From Manihot esculenta (lineage: Eukaryota > Streptophyta > Magnoliopsida > Malpighiales > Euphorbiaceae), in NCBI RefSeq assembly GCF_001659605.2, contig NC_035166.2, positions 18,121,279-18,185,278 of the forward strand: a stretch of 64,000 bases of DNA, written 5' to 3'. Below, piece by piece: positions 1 through 10,542 of this stretch; the first letter of the stretch is position 1; each line of letters opens with the position of its first letter. The notes under the pieces were generated by a model. It worked only from the letters and a program-made list of their open reading frames with translations, did no database searches and had not been told where the DNA came from. A program made the translations under genes and the position numbers.

Positions 1-1149
1 ATGAGACATTTTGGTGTGCAAAAGACTTTAGACATGTTGAATGAACACTTTTATTGGCCTAACATGCGAAAATATGTAGAAAAAATTTGTGCTCAATGCT
101 TTGCATGTAAACAAGCTAAATCTAAGTCCTTGCCAAATGGGTTGTATACTTCTTTGCCTGTACCTACTGAACCTTGGACTGATATTTCTATGGATTTTGT
201 GATAGGTTTACCTAAGACAAAACGTGGTAGAGATTCAGTGTTTGTTGTTGTAGATCGCTTTAGTAGGATGGCACATTTTATTCCATGCCATAAAACTGAT
301 GATGCAACAAACATAGCTGATTTGTTTTTCAGGGAAGTAGTCCGTTTGCATGGTATACCTAGGACTATTGTTTCTGATAGAGATTCTAAGTTCCTTAGTC
401 ATTTCTGGCGTGTTTTGTGGGGAAAATTGGGTACTAAGCTTTTATTTTCTACTACTTGTCATCCACAGACAGATGGCCAAACTGAAGTTGTTAATAGGAC
501 TTTAGGAACTATACTTCGTGCTATTGTGGGAAGGAACTTAAAAACTTGGGAAGAATGTTTGCCATATGTTGAATTTGCTTATAATCGCGCTGTCCATTCT
601 TCTACTGGTTATTCACCTTTTGAGATTATGTATGGTTTTAATCCATTAACTGTATTAGATTTAATGCCTTTACCTTTAAACGAGTTATCTAATTTAGATG
701 GAAAAGCGAAGGCTGAAATGGTTAAATCAATACACATGAAAGCGCGTGAGTATATTGAGAAGCGTAACAAAATGTATGAGAAACAGGCCAATAAGGGTCG
801 CAAGAAAGTTGTATTTAGACCAGGGGATTGGATTTGGATCTATATGCGAAAGGAGAGGTTTCCTAATCTAAGGAAATCAAAACTGGATGCACGAGGGGAT
901 GGACCATATCAAGTGCTAAAACGGATCAATGACAACGCATATGTAATTGATCTGCCAGGTGAGTTTGGTGTAAGTGCTACCTTTAATGTTTCTGATTTGT
1001 CTCCTTTTGATTTTGGTACAGATTCGAGGACGAATCCTTTTCAAGAGGGAGGGGATGATGTAAGCACAACCAATAACACCGATGAGCTAGCATTGCCTCA
1101 AGGAACAATTACAAGGTTGAGATCCAAGAGGTTGAAGGAAGCACTTTAA
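1..1149 (+). CDS. TE1 pol, 3' end: integrase
   Basis: This open frame of 382 codons enters from the left edge. The ATG at base 1 is an internal methionine, not the true start. It encodes most of a retrotransposon integrase, which joins the cDNA copy to host DNA. The HHCC zinc-finger end is visible as CAQCFACK (residues about 30-37). The catalytic core has the three acidic residues in MDFVIGLP (about 64-71), SDRDSKF (about 124-130) and GQTEVVNR (about 159-166), the usual D, D-35-E arrangement. The tail ends near [13 protein letters not shown] and then NPFQEGGDD. The frame crosses the polypurine tract and stops at 1147-1149, about 31 codons inside the 3' LTR. No stop or frameshift breaks the visible part. 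It has no chromodomain of the Tekay type, unlike the other elements here. Confidence 0.9.
   Translation: MRHFGVQKTLDMLNEHFYWPNMRKYVEKICAQCFACKQAKSKSLPNGLYTSLPVPTEPWTDISMDFVIGLPKTKRGRDSVFVVVDRFSRMAHFIPCHKTDDATNIADLFFREVVRLHGIPRTIVSDRDSKFLSHFWRVLWGKLGTKLLFSTTCHPQTDGQTEVVNRTLGTILRAIVGRNLKTWEECLPYVEFAYNRAVHSSTGYSPFEIMYGFNPLTVLDLMPLPLNELSNLDGKAKAEMVKSIHMKAREYIEKRNKMYEKQANKGRKKVVFRPGDWIWIYMRKERFPNLRKSKLDARGDGPYQVLKRINDNAYVIDLPGEFGVSATFNVSDLSPFDFGTDSRTNPFQEGGDDVSTTNNTDELALPQGTITRLRSKRLKEAL
1043..1055 (+). promoter_or_regulatory. TE1 polypurine tract
   Basis: The purine run AAGAGGGAGGGGA lies directly before the LTR start TGATG. It is the expected plus-strand primer site for reverse transcription. 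Unusually, it is also coding, because the integrase frame passes through it (QEGGD). Confidence 0.8.
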
Positions 1150-1355
1150 GGATTCATAAAGGAATATGTTGAAGCTTTGTAAGTTCATTTTGAAGTTGAA
1201 GAACAATCTGGCCATTCCAAGTCAATTAGGCCGAATGCGTTCTTATTGACAGTTCAAACTTTGTATTTATAGTGGGTAGTTATTTAATAGTGGGTAGTTA
1301 TTTAGTAGTGGGTAGTTATTTAGCAGTTGGTAGTTAACCAGTAGTGGGTAGTTAA
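1056..1355 (+). repeat. TE1 3' LTR, left part
   Basis: This is the first 300 bp of the TE1 3' LTR, starting with TG right after the polypurine tract and stopping where TE2 inserted (TSD gttaa, 1351-1355). It encodes the last ~31 codons of the pol frame and then enters the GGTAGTTA tandem array. Confidence 0.85.
1271..1355 (+). repeat. TE1 LTR tandem array, left part
   Basis: There are five near-copies of a 17-18 bp unit built on AGTGGGTAGTTA, with spacers such as TTTAAT and ACCAGT. The array continues at 22632-22741 beyond the TE2 insertion. It lies upstream of the LTR's TATA-like sequence and so sits in U3. The complementary strand reads TAACTACC, which resembles plant MYB-type sites. That role is inference only. 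Confidence 0.75.
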
Positions 1356-1679
1356 TGTAACGATCCGAAAATCGGACCGCTACCGGCGCTAGGATCCAGG
1401 GCGACTTAAGGTCGCCGGGACCCGTAGCGAGCCTGCTATACTCTCTGTGTACCTGTAAAATCCCATACATGATCATACATTTTCTATAAAAACATAAAAT
1501 TTTACTCTGAACCAAGGCTCAACCTGTGCATGCACTATCTCTGTACTACAGAACCCCTTACTAGAGCTTGCTCTAGACGGGTTAAAAACTGTTACTATGT
1601 TAAGCCTGGTTCTCATACTCATAAAAACACAAGTACATAAACAAACCATGTATATAAAAAGGGATTTACAATACCAATG
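1356..1679 (-). repeat. TE2 3' LTR, outer part
   Basis: This holds the terminal 324 bp of the LTR (the U5 end in element orientation) up to the TE3 insertion point. It matches 20527-20850 closely, with scattered substitutions such as CGATCC versus CGACCC. Confidence 0.92.
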
Positions 1680-3954
1680 TGTAATACCCGGCTAGATTCA
1701 GACATCGGAATTCCTACCGTCCGGGGGAGTTCGAGGATGTCAGAGGTCTCTGGAAGGGTAAGAGACAGTTTTCTAAAATATGTTCAAGTGTTTTAAAGGT
1801 TTAGCGTAGAAAAGGATTGAGTTTTGAAGAGATATGGCCAAGGAGGCATTTTGCCATGTTCGGCCCCCTAAGGTTAAGTTCGGCCGCCTAAAGTGCCCAA
1901 TGTTCGGCCCCCGAAGGTTATGTTCGGCCCCCGAAAGTTGCATAGTTTTGCATGCGATTCGGCAGCCGAACCTGAGGCGGTTGCTCATCTATAAGGGCAC
2001 CGAGTGGCAGAAAAAGGAGGAGGTTTCTTCTCTCCTTCTGACCTAGGTGAGGTCTTGATCTCCTTAAAGTATTTTCATGGTTTTTCTTCAAATCTTTCAT
2101 GGTTTTTGTGAGTTTTACCCTTGTTTTGAAGAGTTGTGAGCTTGAAACAAGGTTTTGGAGTTTGAAGCTTTTGAAGCTTGGTTTCTCCATATCTTTGAGT
2201 TTGGATCATCTCAGCCTTTGTTCTTCAAGAGGTAAGTGTTGATCCATGGTTCTTCTGATGTTTTTATGAGTGTTGTAAAGGGAAAAGGGAGCTAGGCATG
2301 AGTTTGCATGAGATGTGCATCATAGGGTTTATGAATCCTTTATGTTTGATGTGTGTCTTGTGAGCTTGTTTGTTGGAGTTTAAAGTTATTTGAAGCTCCC
2401 TTAGGCTTGTTGAAGTGTTTATGCATGTTTTAGAAGGGTTAAATGCATGTGTTGAGGTCTGAACAGGTGATGGAGGGACTGGCAGGCGTCCTTGTGCACG
2501 AAACTGAGTTCTGGCTAAACTCAGGTTCGGCCCCCGAAAGTCCAAGTTAGGCCGCTGAACATGCCTGACTTTCGTCTCTGGAGGAGACATTCGGCCGCCG
2601 AAGGTGCTGCCGAAGGTGCCCTGTCCAGCCTTCCTTTGCTTGTTTTGCATGCATGTTTTGTGATGTTTTAGAGGGTTTTTGGAGAGATGTTCCTAGTTAT
2701 GTTAGAGTATGTTTGGTACCTCATTTATGTCCATCTGTGTAGGATTGGACCGAGGAACCGAGGAGGCTCCAGAGTTAGAGTTGGCCCAGAGTTAGCCAGC
2801 ATTGGCTAGAGGTGAGTGGAACGAAACTGAATATTTTATTTTGAGAAATGACACGATTCTAGCACGATCCATGCATCATAAACTGCCATGTTATGTATTA
2901 GGTTGTATTGCATTAGACTTCACGACGATGATGCATTGCATATACGTTGTTGTTTATGTGGATGAATGTTGGATGATCCTTAGCCCTTGACAGAGAGCAG
3001 ATACAGATATATGGCATGAGATAGCCATACCAGGTCGCCCCTGGATAGTCCAGGTCGCTCCTGGTACTATGAGTGAGACAGCTGGGCTGTCAAATCAGAG
3101 TTAAGAGTAGACCAGGTGATGACATCGTCTCCCTGGCACAGTTGGTCATGTTATGATATCAGCGCAGAGATAAGAGCAGACCAGGTGATGACATCGTCTC
3201 CCTGGCACAGTTGGTCAGATTATCACATGTAGTTGAGGGCTATTGGTGACAAGTTCATCCTTGAGATGATATGTTTGTGATGTGATGCATTTCATGAAAG
3301 CATGTAATGAATGAACTGTTTTTATTGTTCCTCCTCACTGGGCTCTAGAGCTCATCCCACTCCCTTAACCCCAGTTTTGCAGGTTCTGAGATAGCTATGG
3401 GAAGTCAAAGTCAGCAAGAGTACAGAGGAAAGTTGTGCTTGAATGTATGCTGTAATAGTGTAGTGGACATGATGTAATTAAAAGATTAGTTGTAATGTAA
3501 TGTATAGATATGTACTGTCGTATATTGGATAGACTTGTGCTTTTCCTAATATCATTGCTATAGTGTGATGTATGATTAATCCCCTGTACATGAATCCTGT
3601 TTTACGTTTCTTGATGAGAAATGTGTGAGTTAGGCTTAATGTATGGCTTCGATGAGATACCAGTGGAATGTGTTACAGATTAAAAGGGTTTCATTCCCTT
3701 GATCCACAGCAGATAGTAGTCCCTGGTATAGGCCCTGAGGGCCATTTCAGATTGATATATCTGAGTAGCAGTAGTTAAGCCTACAGAGTTTTACAGGATT
3801 GTTGAGTATCTTTGTATCATGTATGGGATTTATCAGGTACACAGAGAGTATAGTCGGCTTGCTACGGGTCCCGGCGGCCTTAAGCCGATCTGGATCCTAG
3901 TGCCAGTGATGGTTCGGGCCGTTACAGAGGGGTATCGGTTTCCGGGTCGTTACA
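1680..3954 (+). repeat. TE3 5' LTR
   Basis: This LTR is 2275 bp from TGTAATACCC to CGTTACA. It has palindrome variants around 1857-1975, a weak TATA-like TATAAGG at 1990-1996, and donor-like CAAGAG|GTAAG near 2230. A second palindrome cluster lies at about 2520-2620, and a CCAGG/CCTGG minisatellite at about 3030-3215. Its end is unusual: a first GTTACA at 3921-3926 is followed by a primer-site-like sequence and then the true end at 3949-3954. Confidence 0.93.
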
Positions 3955-3957
3955 GAT

Positions 3958-3969
3958 TGGTATCAGAGC
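3958..3969 (+). promoter_or_regulatory. TE3 primer binding site
   Basis: TGGTATCAGAGC, three bases after the LTR, is complementary to the 3' end of plant initiator methionine tRNA and primes minus-strand synthesis. Confidence 0.9.
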
Positions 3970-4332
3970 ATAGGGCCTCTAGAGTACGATGTGCTGAGTC
4001 AGTATACTCAGGGATCAGAGCTATCTCACATCGGAAAGAGGTTAAGATGTCAGACGTGTAGATCTTCGAGTACGGTGTGTTGAGCGAAGATGCTCAAGGA
4101 TCAGATTCCCACATCGGAAAGAGGTGTTGGCTTATATAGAAGGGAAAGCACAATAGGTACAATCATGTCCACTAGGATAGGATGTGGAGTCCTGTCTTGC
4201 ATGCTGATGTGAAATGCCATGATGAGTTGCATGTGCATTATTGCTATGTTTGATATGTGTTAAGGATTCATGTGTTTTCACATGGATCATTTGATGATAT
4301 TTTTGTGTGATGTTGTGCTTTTCAGAGGCAGG

Positions 4333-5835
4333 ATGAGAGGAACTCGTCAATCTGCTGGATTGAATGGAGCTCCGCCGGAGGATGAGGACATGGATGCTCA
4401 TCTCCCCGTTCTGCAAAGGGCAACATCAGATAGTATAAACAGAGAAGGTACATCAAGGGACCCTAGAAGGTCTGATGATGAGAGTAGAAGGGGAGTTGTC
4501 CAGAGTGGTATGTCAGGGTGTATGAGAGAAATAGAGGAGAATGAGCAGAGTAGAGATGGTAGCTTTGGCAGGAGTGGGTTGGGAGGAGATATGGGTGAGT
4601 CCCAAGGAGGCACTCAGGCCTCGAGGTTTGTTCCACCTCAGTATCCACCCTACCAGTGGGGGGTAGAGTACCCGATGAGAGGTACATCAGAGTTTCCTAG
4701 TTATCACCCATATCCCACCTTTATGCCCTATCCTTCCTTTTATCCGCCATATCCACCGCCACATCCACAGTATACCATGTTTCCACCCTTCTTTGGTTAT
4801 CCAAGTTTAGCAAACCCTACCTCAGGGAATGTTGCACCTCCTCCACCACCAGGAGAAACAGTAGCCCCAATTGTCCAAACACCCAAGCCTAGTTCACCTG
4901 GGGAAAGTATGGTGCAGATGACAGTTTATTTGAGGTTGGATGTTCCCAAATTTGAGACTGGTGATGACCCTGTTGAGTATCTTAGAATGGTTAAGCTGAT
5001 AACCGATGAGTTGGGAGCTAATGAGAGTAGAGCCATACAGATGGCAGGGGTTACATTGAAATGTGAGAAGGCAAGGGAATGGTTCACCCAATATGTGGAT
5101 CCGAGGGTAGAAAGCTTATCCTGGGAACAGTTTGCTATAGAGTTTGCAGGATGGGCTTGTTCAGATAGCTCAAGGGAGCATAAAGAGAGTGACTGTGACC
5201 AGCCAGGGCAGACAGAAAACATGAGTATAGAAAATGACCCAGAGACTAGTGATCGTTTTCCTTTGGGTGAAGCTGCTGCAAAGAATAAAAAGAAAGTGAG
5301 AGGCCTGAAAGGGTCAAAGAAAAGAGAGTTTTGGAATAGGGTAAAGTTTAGCATAGGTTGTCGCGAGGGTTCGAGTTCTGGTTGGGATAGTTCTAGATGT
5401 GTGACGTGCGGTAGGAGGCACAAAGGTGTATGTCGGGCTGGGACAACAGCATGTTTCAGGTGCGGACAGGAGGGGCACATGGCACGAGAGTGTCCCATTA
5501 CGGTCATGTCAGCACAGTTCCCACAGACATCTGCAGACAATATAATGCCACCAGAAGCTCCAGCCTCGGTACAGGGCAGAGGTAGAGAAAGAGGGGTAGT
5601 CCCTTCTTCAGGAGGTTCCTTCAGTGGACGTCCGTTAGTTCCGGCTCAGATTTTCACCCAGGTTCAGCCAGAGACAGACACACCGAACACAGTGGTGCCA
5701 GGTAAGCTCACTTTTGCGTGTTCTGATGTGTGTGGTTTTCTGGACAGTCATAGAATATCAGTTGATGTGAGCATAATAAGGTATAGTAGAGTTAGATGTT
5801 CAGAGATAAAGGTTCAGAGACGAGTGTTTTGTTAA
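4333..5835 (+). CDS. TE3 gag-like protein, capsid internally deleted
   Basis: This is an open frame of about 500 codons starting at the family gag start (ATG AGA GGA ACT), eight bases after the acceptor-like TTTTCAG. It is a structural Gag that would assemble particles around the RNA. The N-terminal third is rich in proline and tyrosine. The retrotransposon capsid domain begins near YLRLDVPKFE and runs through AREWF. About 90 residues of the capsid's C-terminal half are missing relative to TE8, TE9 and TE10. The sequence jumps to the basic segment ending FWNRVK. Two zinc motifs follow: CVTCGRRHKGVC and a CCHC knuckle, [14 protein letters not shown]. The frame then runs into a short unrelated tail where protease should begin. 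It has stayed open while pol decayed. Whether a protein is made is unknown. Confidence 0.75.
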   Translation: MRGTRQSAGLNGAPPEDEDMDAHLPVLQRATSDSINREGTSRDPRRSDDESRRGVVQSGMSGCMREIEENEQSRDGSFGRSGLGGDMGESQGGTQASRFVPPQYPPYQWGVEYPMRGTSEFPSYHPYPTFMPYPSFYPPYPPPHPQYTMFPPFFGYPSLANPTSGNVAPPPPPGETVAPIVQTPKPSSPGESMVQMTVYLRLDVPKFETGDDPVEYLRMVKLITDELGANESRAIQMAGVTLKCEKAREWFTQYVDPRVESLSWEQFAIEFAGWACSDSSREHKESDCDQPGQTENMSIENDPETSDRFPLGEAAAKNKKKVRGLKGSKKREFWNRVKFSIGCREGSSSGWDSSRCVTCGRRHKGVCRAGTTACFRCGQEGHMARECPITVMSAQFPQTSADNIMPPEAPASVQGRGRERGVVPSSGGSFSGRPLVPAQIFTQVQPETDTPNTVVPGKLTFACSDVCGFLDSHRISVDVSIIRYSRVRCSEIKVQRRVFC

Positions 5836-8226
5836 AGGTGAGCCAGGAAAAAGCTCGAGAGCTATAGCCGTGGCTTTGAAATCCAGGTAGAGAGAGAGTG
5901 ATCTCTCATCTCTGAGTGTAGACCTCAAGTAAAGAAATAAGGCAGAGAATAGCGTAAGAAAGTGCAGAGTAAGAAAAAGAATAAAAGTAAGTAAGAGAAA
6001 AGTAAGCAAAGAAAAGAGTAAATGAGATAAGATAGAGCAGAGAAAGAACAGAATAGAATAAAGGTAAAGTACGAAAGTGTAGAAGGAGATTTCAGTTTAG
6101 TCTGGGATTAGATGGCGAGTGAGCTTTAGTTCAGATAGTTCTGGATCCGTGAGGCGTGGAGGTTACACAAAAGTAGTCTGATGGTATGGGACTACGGCAT
6201 GTATAGATGCGAGCAGAAAGGACTCATATTTTGTGAGCGTCCTACTGCGGCCCAGATTGGCACAGTCCCAGCAGATGACTTCGAGTAGTGTAACTCAGCC
6301 TATTGCTCTAGCCATGTTTCAGGACAGTGGTTGACGCAGGAGAAGAGAGTTCTCCTTTTCTTTGGTCGGTTCCCGAAGGAAGATTCGTTAGCTTTAGCTT
6401 GGATCTTCATCCTGACTTAGTAGGCGGTTAACACATTGAACACGGTGACGTCAAATACGTTCACTTGAGGGTGTTCAGATGTGTAGGTTATAGTGGACCC
6501 TGATGTTTCTTTCCCTGTTGTTGTGAGAGCCATAAATAGAGGAGGGGTTGATAACTTTTGGCTTAGAGTGTTCTCTTTGGGTCAGAGGGCCCAAGAGTGT
6601 GATCCATCTATGGCAGAGTCAGTCTGTCGGTTCAGTTCAGAGTTTGGTGAGAGTAGTAGATGCCGTCCAGCTGACCTTATGGTTCTAGGGGTGACTGATG
6701 ATGTCAACCTAGGGCGGATTGGCTAGCTACTCGAGGTACTACCTACGTCTGCAAAGACAAGGTAGGACAGGTCAGAGTTCAGAGGCTCGGATGGGTCAGA
6801 GTTAGTCCTTAGAGGGGGACAGTTTAGCATACCCAGCAGTTTGATATCAACCCTACAGGCTCGTGAATTCGTTAGGGAAGTTAGTCAGGAGTTTTCTTGC
6901 TCTTGTTTGAGCGCATAGCCAGGTCAGGGAACCAGCCTCAGTATTCATAGATAGGAAAAGAGAAAGAGTGTTAGATGTTATTCCAGACGAGTTAGCAGGT
7001 TTACCATTAGTAAACCCAGTGGAGTTGAGACTAGATGTATCTTCACCTTTTCCTTTGGAATGATACATGTAGCATGTAAGAGTTGAAACCTATAAGAGCT
7101 AGAAAAGCAGTTACAGACTGAAGAGCGATAGTAGAACAATGTGCACTTGGTAGTAAAGGCTTCTATCTGACTTAGTACTACACCCTGGAGTGTTCCAGTA
7201 TCGTTGTGAGAAACGAAGGATGAAACCTTGAGATTTTGTCACAACTGTGACTAGTTGCACAAAATCACTACCAAGGACAGGTGTTCCCATGCAGAATGGA
7301 TGATCTATAGGACCAGCTAGTAGAAGCTGGTTGTTTTCCATAATAGATCTCAGAGTTGGGAACTATATGGCCAAAGTCAGTTAGAGAAAAGGCAAGTTAG
7401 CAGGTGCGTAGAGGTGAGATCTTTATGATAGTGAAGAGTCTAAACCAGAGGTAAGGGGTAAAACTGCTCAGCGACTCTGAGTATACAAGACAGTATGTCC
7501 TAGGTGAGGCAGATGAGATGTTAGCTGCCCTCAGTCAGAAGTTGCTTTTCAAGTTATCCTACAGAAACAGATAGCTAGAGAGCTAGAGAGCTAGAGCGCT
7601 AGAGATAGTCCAGTGTAGTTAAAAAAAAGGGATCAAAAGAGAAGAAGCCAGTATAGTAAAGAAGAAGAAAAACGGGCAAGGATCAGAGTGCGCAGCAAAA
7701 TCGTAGAATAGTTTAGAGAAACAGAGAAGCATGCCCGATATCTACGAAATGTTGTAGATTTTCAGAGAACATGGCATAGAGGTCAAGTTCTGTAAGCTGA
7801 GTGCAATTTCAGGGCATGTCTGTTTCATTGTGATGTGTCACAATATAACATTGAAAGTAAGTAGAGAGAGAGAACGTGATAGCCAAGTCATCTAGCATTT
7901 CCGTAGAGTTATAAAGCCGAGAAGCATCAAAGAGAAAGGAAGATCCGTAGTCAGAAGTACAGGTTAATATAACCAGAGGAGTGCGAATAAGCTGAGAAAA
8001 GGCAAAGAAAAGAAAAGTTAGTAGTCATATGAAAGAGTCAGGTCGTTTGTGTACAAGCAAGAGTGGTAAACACTCAGTGTAGACACAGCTTAAGCAGTGA
8101 AGGGTCAGCAAAGTCAGACAGTATAGCCAACCCGGGAGTTTTACTCCAGGGGTATCTGTGTCTCGTCGTAGAGACCGATGGTAGGCTTTCTTCTTGTTTC
8201 CCTGTATGTTTCTTGTTGTTGTTTTA
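5836..8226 (+). pseudogene. TE3 degenerate pol remnants
   Basis: No long frame survives. Patches align by eye with pol of the better copies. Positions 6493-6726 match the protease region, with the active-site DPGAS replaced by DPDVS. Positions 6750-7060 match the segment between protease and reverse transcriptase. Positions 7140-7340 match the start of reverse transcriptase. From about 5880 to 6100 and from 7600 to 8100 the sequence is a purine-rich, AGAAAAG-like stretch with little recognisable homology. TE9's remnants share several derived changes with this region, so the two have a common defective ancestor. No catalytic motif is intact. Confidence 0.8.
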
Positions 8227-8262
8227 ACATTCGAGGACGAATGTTTTTAAAGGAGGGAAGAA
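8227..8262 (+). promoter_or_regulatory. TE3 pre-tract hairpin and polypurine tract
   Basis: An inverted repeat ACATTCG-AGGA-CGAATGT occupies 8227-8244, and the polypurine tract AAAGGAGGGAAGAA occupies 8249-8262, abutting the 3' LTR. The same pair of signals lies before the 3' LTR of TE2, TE6, TE8, TE9 and TE10. Confidence 0.85.
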
Positions 8263-10537
8263 TGTAATACCCGGCTAGATTCAGACATCGGAATTCCTAC
8301 CGTCCGGGGGAGTTCGAGGATGTCAGAGGTCTCTGGAAGGGTAAGAGACAGTTTTCTAAAATATGTTCAAGTGTTTTAAAGGTTTAGCGTAGAAAAGGAT
8401 TGAGTTTTGAAGAGATATGGCCAAGGAGGCATTTTGCCATGTTCGGCCCCCTAAGGTTAAGTTCGGCCGCCTAAAGTGCCCAATGTTCGGCCCCCGAAGG
8501 TTATGTTCGGCCCCCGAAAGTTGCATAGTTTTGCATGCGATTCGGCAGCCGAACCTGAGGCGGTTGCTCATCTATAAGGGCACCGAGTGGCAGAAAAAGG
8601 AGGAGGTTTCTTCTCTCCTTCTGACCTAGGTGAGGTCTTGATCTCCTTAAAGTATTTTCATGGTTTTTCTTCAAATCTTTCATGGTTTTTGTGAGTTTTA
8701 CCCTTGTTTTGAAGAGTTGTGAGCTTGAAACAAGGTTTTGGAGTTTGAAGCTTTTGAAGCTTGGTTTCTCCATATCTTTGAGTTTGGATCATCTCAGCCT
8801 TTGTTCTTCAAGAGGTAAGTGTTGATCCATGGTTCTTCTGATGTTTTTATGAGTGTTGTAAAGGGAAAAGGGAGCTAGGCATGAGTTTGCATGAGATGTG
8901 CATCATAGGGTTTATGAATCCTTTATGTTTGATGTGTGTCTTGTGAGCTTGTTTGTTGGAGTTTAAAGTTATTTGAAGCTCCCTTAGGCTTGTTGAAGTG
9001 TTTATGCATGTTTTAGAAGGGTTAAATGCATGTGTTGAGGTCTGAACAGGTGATGGAGGGACTGGCAGGCGTCCTTGTGCACGAAACTGAGTTCTGGCTA
9101 AACTCAGGTTCGGCCCCCGAAAGTCCAAGTTAGGCCGCCGAACATGCCTGACTTTCGTCTCTGGAGGAGACATTCGGCCGCCGAAGGTGCTGCCGAAGGT
9201 GCCCTGTCCAGCCTTCCTTTGCTTGTTTTGCATGCATGTTTTGTGATGTTTTAGAGGGTTTTTGGAGAGATGTTCCTAGTTATGTTAGAGTATGTTTGGT
9301 ACCTCATTTATGTCCATCTGTGTAGGATTGGACCGAGGAACCGAGGAGGCTCCAGAGTTAGAGTTGGCCCAGAGTTAGCCAGCATTGGCTAGAGGTGAGT
9401 GGAACGAAACTGAATATTTTATTTTGAGAAATGACACGATTCTAGCACGATCCATGCATCATAAACTGCCATGTTATGTATTAGGTTGTATTGCATTAGA
9501 CTTCACGACGATGATGCATTGCATATACGTTGTTGTTTATGTGGATGAATGTTGGATGATCCTTAGCCCTTGACAGAGAGCAGATACAGATATATGGCAT
9601 GAGATAGCCATACCAGGTCGCCCCTGGATAGTCCAGGTCGCTCCTGGTACTATGAGTGAGACAGCTGGGCTGTCAAATCAGAGTTAAGAGTAGACCAGGT
9701 GATGACATCGTCTCCCTGGCACAGTTGGTCATGTTATGATATCAGCGCAGAGATAAGAGCAGACCAGGTGATGACATCGTCTCCCTGGCACAGTTGGTCA
9801 GATTATCACATGTAGTTGAGGGCTATTGGTGACAAGTTCATCCTTGAGATGATATGTTTGTGATGTGATGCATTTCATGAAAGCATGTAATGAATGAACT
9901 GTTTTTATTGTTCCTCCTCACTGGGCTCTAGAGCTCATCCCACTCCCTTAACCCCAGTTTTGCAGGTTCTGAGATAGCTATGGGAAGTCAAAGTCAGCAA
10001 GAGTACAGAGGAAAGTTGTGCTTGAATGTATGCTGTAATAGTGTAGTGGACATGATGTAATTAAAAGATTAGTTGTAATGTAATGTATAGATATGTACTG
10101 TCGTATATTGGATAGACTTGTGCTTTTCCTAATATCATTGCTATAGTGTGATGTATGATTAATCCCCTGTACATGAATCCTGTTTTACGTTTCTTGATGA
10201 GAAATGTGTGAGTTAGGCTTAATGTATGGCTTCGATGAGATACCAGTGGAATGTGTTACAGATTAAAAGGGTTTCATTCCCTTGATCCACAGCAGATAGT
10301 AGTCCCTGGTATAGGCCCTGAGGGCCATTTCAGATTGATATATCTGAGTAGCAGTAGTTAAGCCTACAGAGTTTTACAGGATTGTTGAGTATCTTTGTAT
10401 CATGTATGGGATTTATCAGGTACACAGAGAGTATAGTCGGCTTGCTACGGGTCCCGGCGGCCTTAAGCCGATCTGGATCCTAGTGCCAGTGATGGTTCGG
10501 GCCGTTACAGAGGGGTATCGGTTTCCGGGTCGTTACA
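8263..10537 (+). repeat. TE3 3' LTR
   Basis: This LTR is 2275 bp, the same length as the 5' LTR and identical to it by eye except C at 9139 (T at 2556). It shares the duplicated terminus seen at the end of the 5' copy. Confidence 0.93.
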
Positions 10538-10542
10538 CAATG

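Larger units (their letters stand above)
1680..10537 (+). mobile_element. TE3: young non-autonomous Tekay-type element
   Basis: This element is inserted in the left LTR of TE2 with the perfect duplication caatg (1675-1679, 10538-10542). It has two 2275-bp LTRs, an initiator-Met primer site, a polypurine tract and a 4.3-kb interior. By eye I find only one difference between the LTRs (T at 2556, C at 9139), so it inserted recently. Yet the interior has only a shortened gag frame plus scrambled, stop-filled remnants of protease and reverse transcriptase. Decay on that scale cannot have happened since insertion if the LTRs stayed this alike. The element must already have lacked a working pol when it moved, and been mobilised by proteins from another copy. 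Confidence 0.93.

Noticed and set aside
2264..2650. Frames with FGGRT, RRPNL or SAAEP repeats, here and at the matching place in every LTR, which look like small repetitive proteins
   Set aside because: They are translations of the TTCGGCCGCCGAA palindrome clusters read in different frames. They occur on both strands, vary with indels and lie wholly in LTRs, so they are not genes.
3921..3932. GTTACAGAGGGG as an alternative true end of the TE3 5' LTR
   Set aside because: The 3' LTR carries the same stretch and the TSD caatg abuts the later GTTACA at 10537, so the LTR ends at 3954.
4926..5540. A 204-codon minus-strand frame across TE3 gag, with similar minus-strand frames in other copies
   Set aside because: It is the antisense of the gag coding strand and mirrors its codon pattern. 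It has no domain of its own.
5880..6100. A purine-rich AGAAAAG stretch in TE3 as a possible satellite or coiled-coil coding region
   Set aside because: There is no regular unit and stops are frequent. It is best seen as degraded interior sequence of the non-autonomous element.
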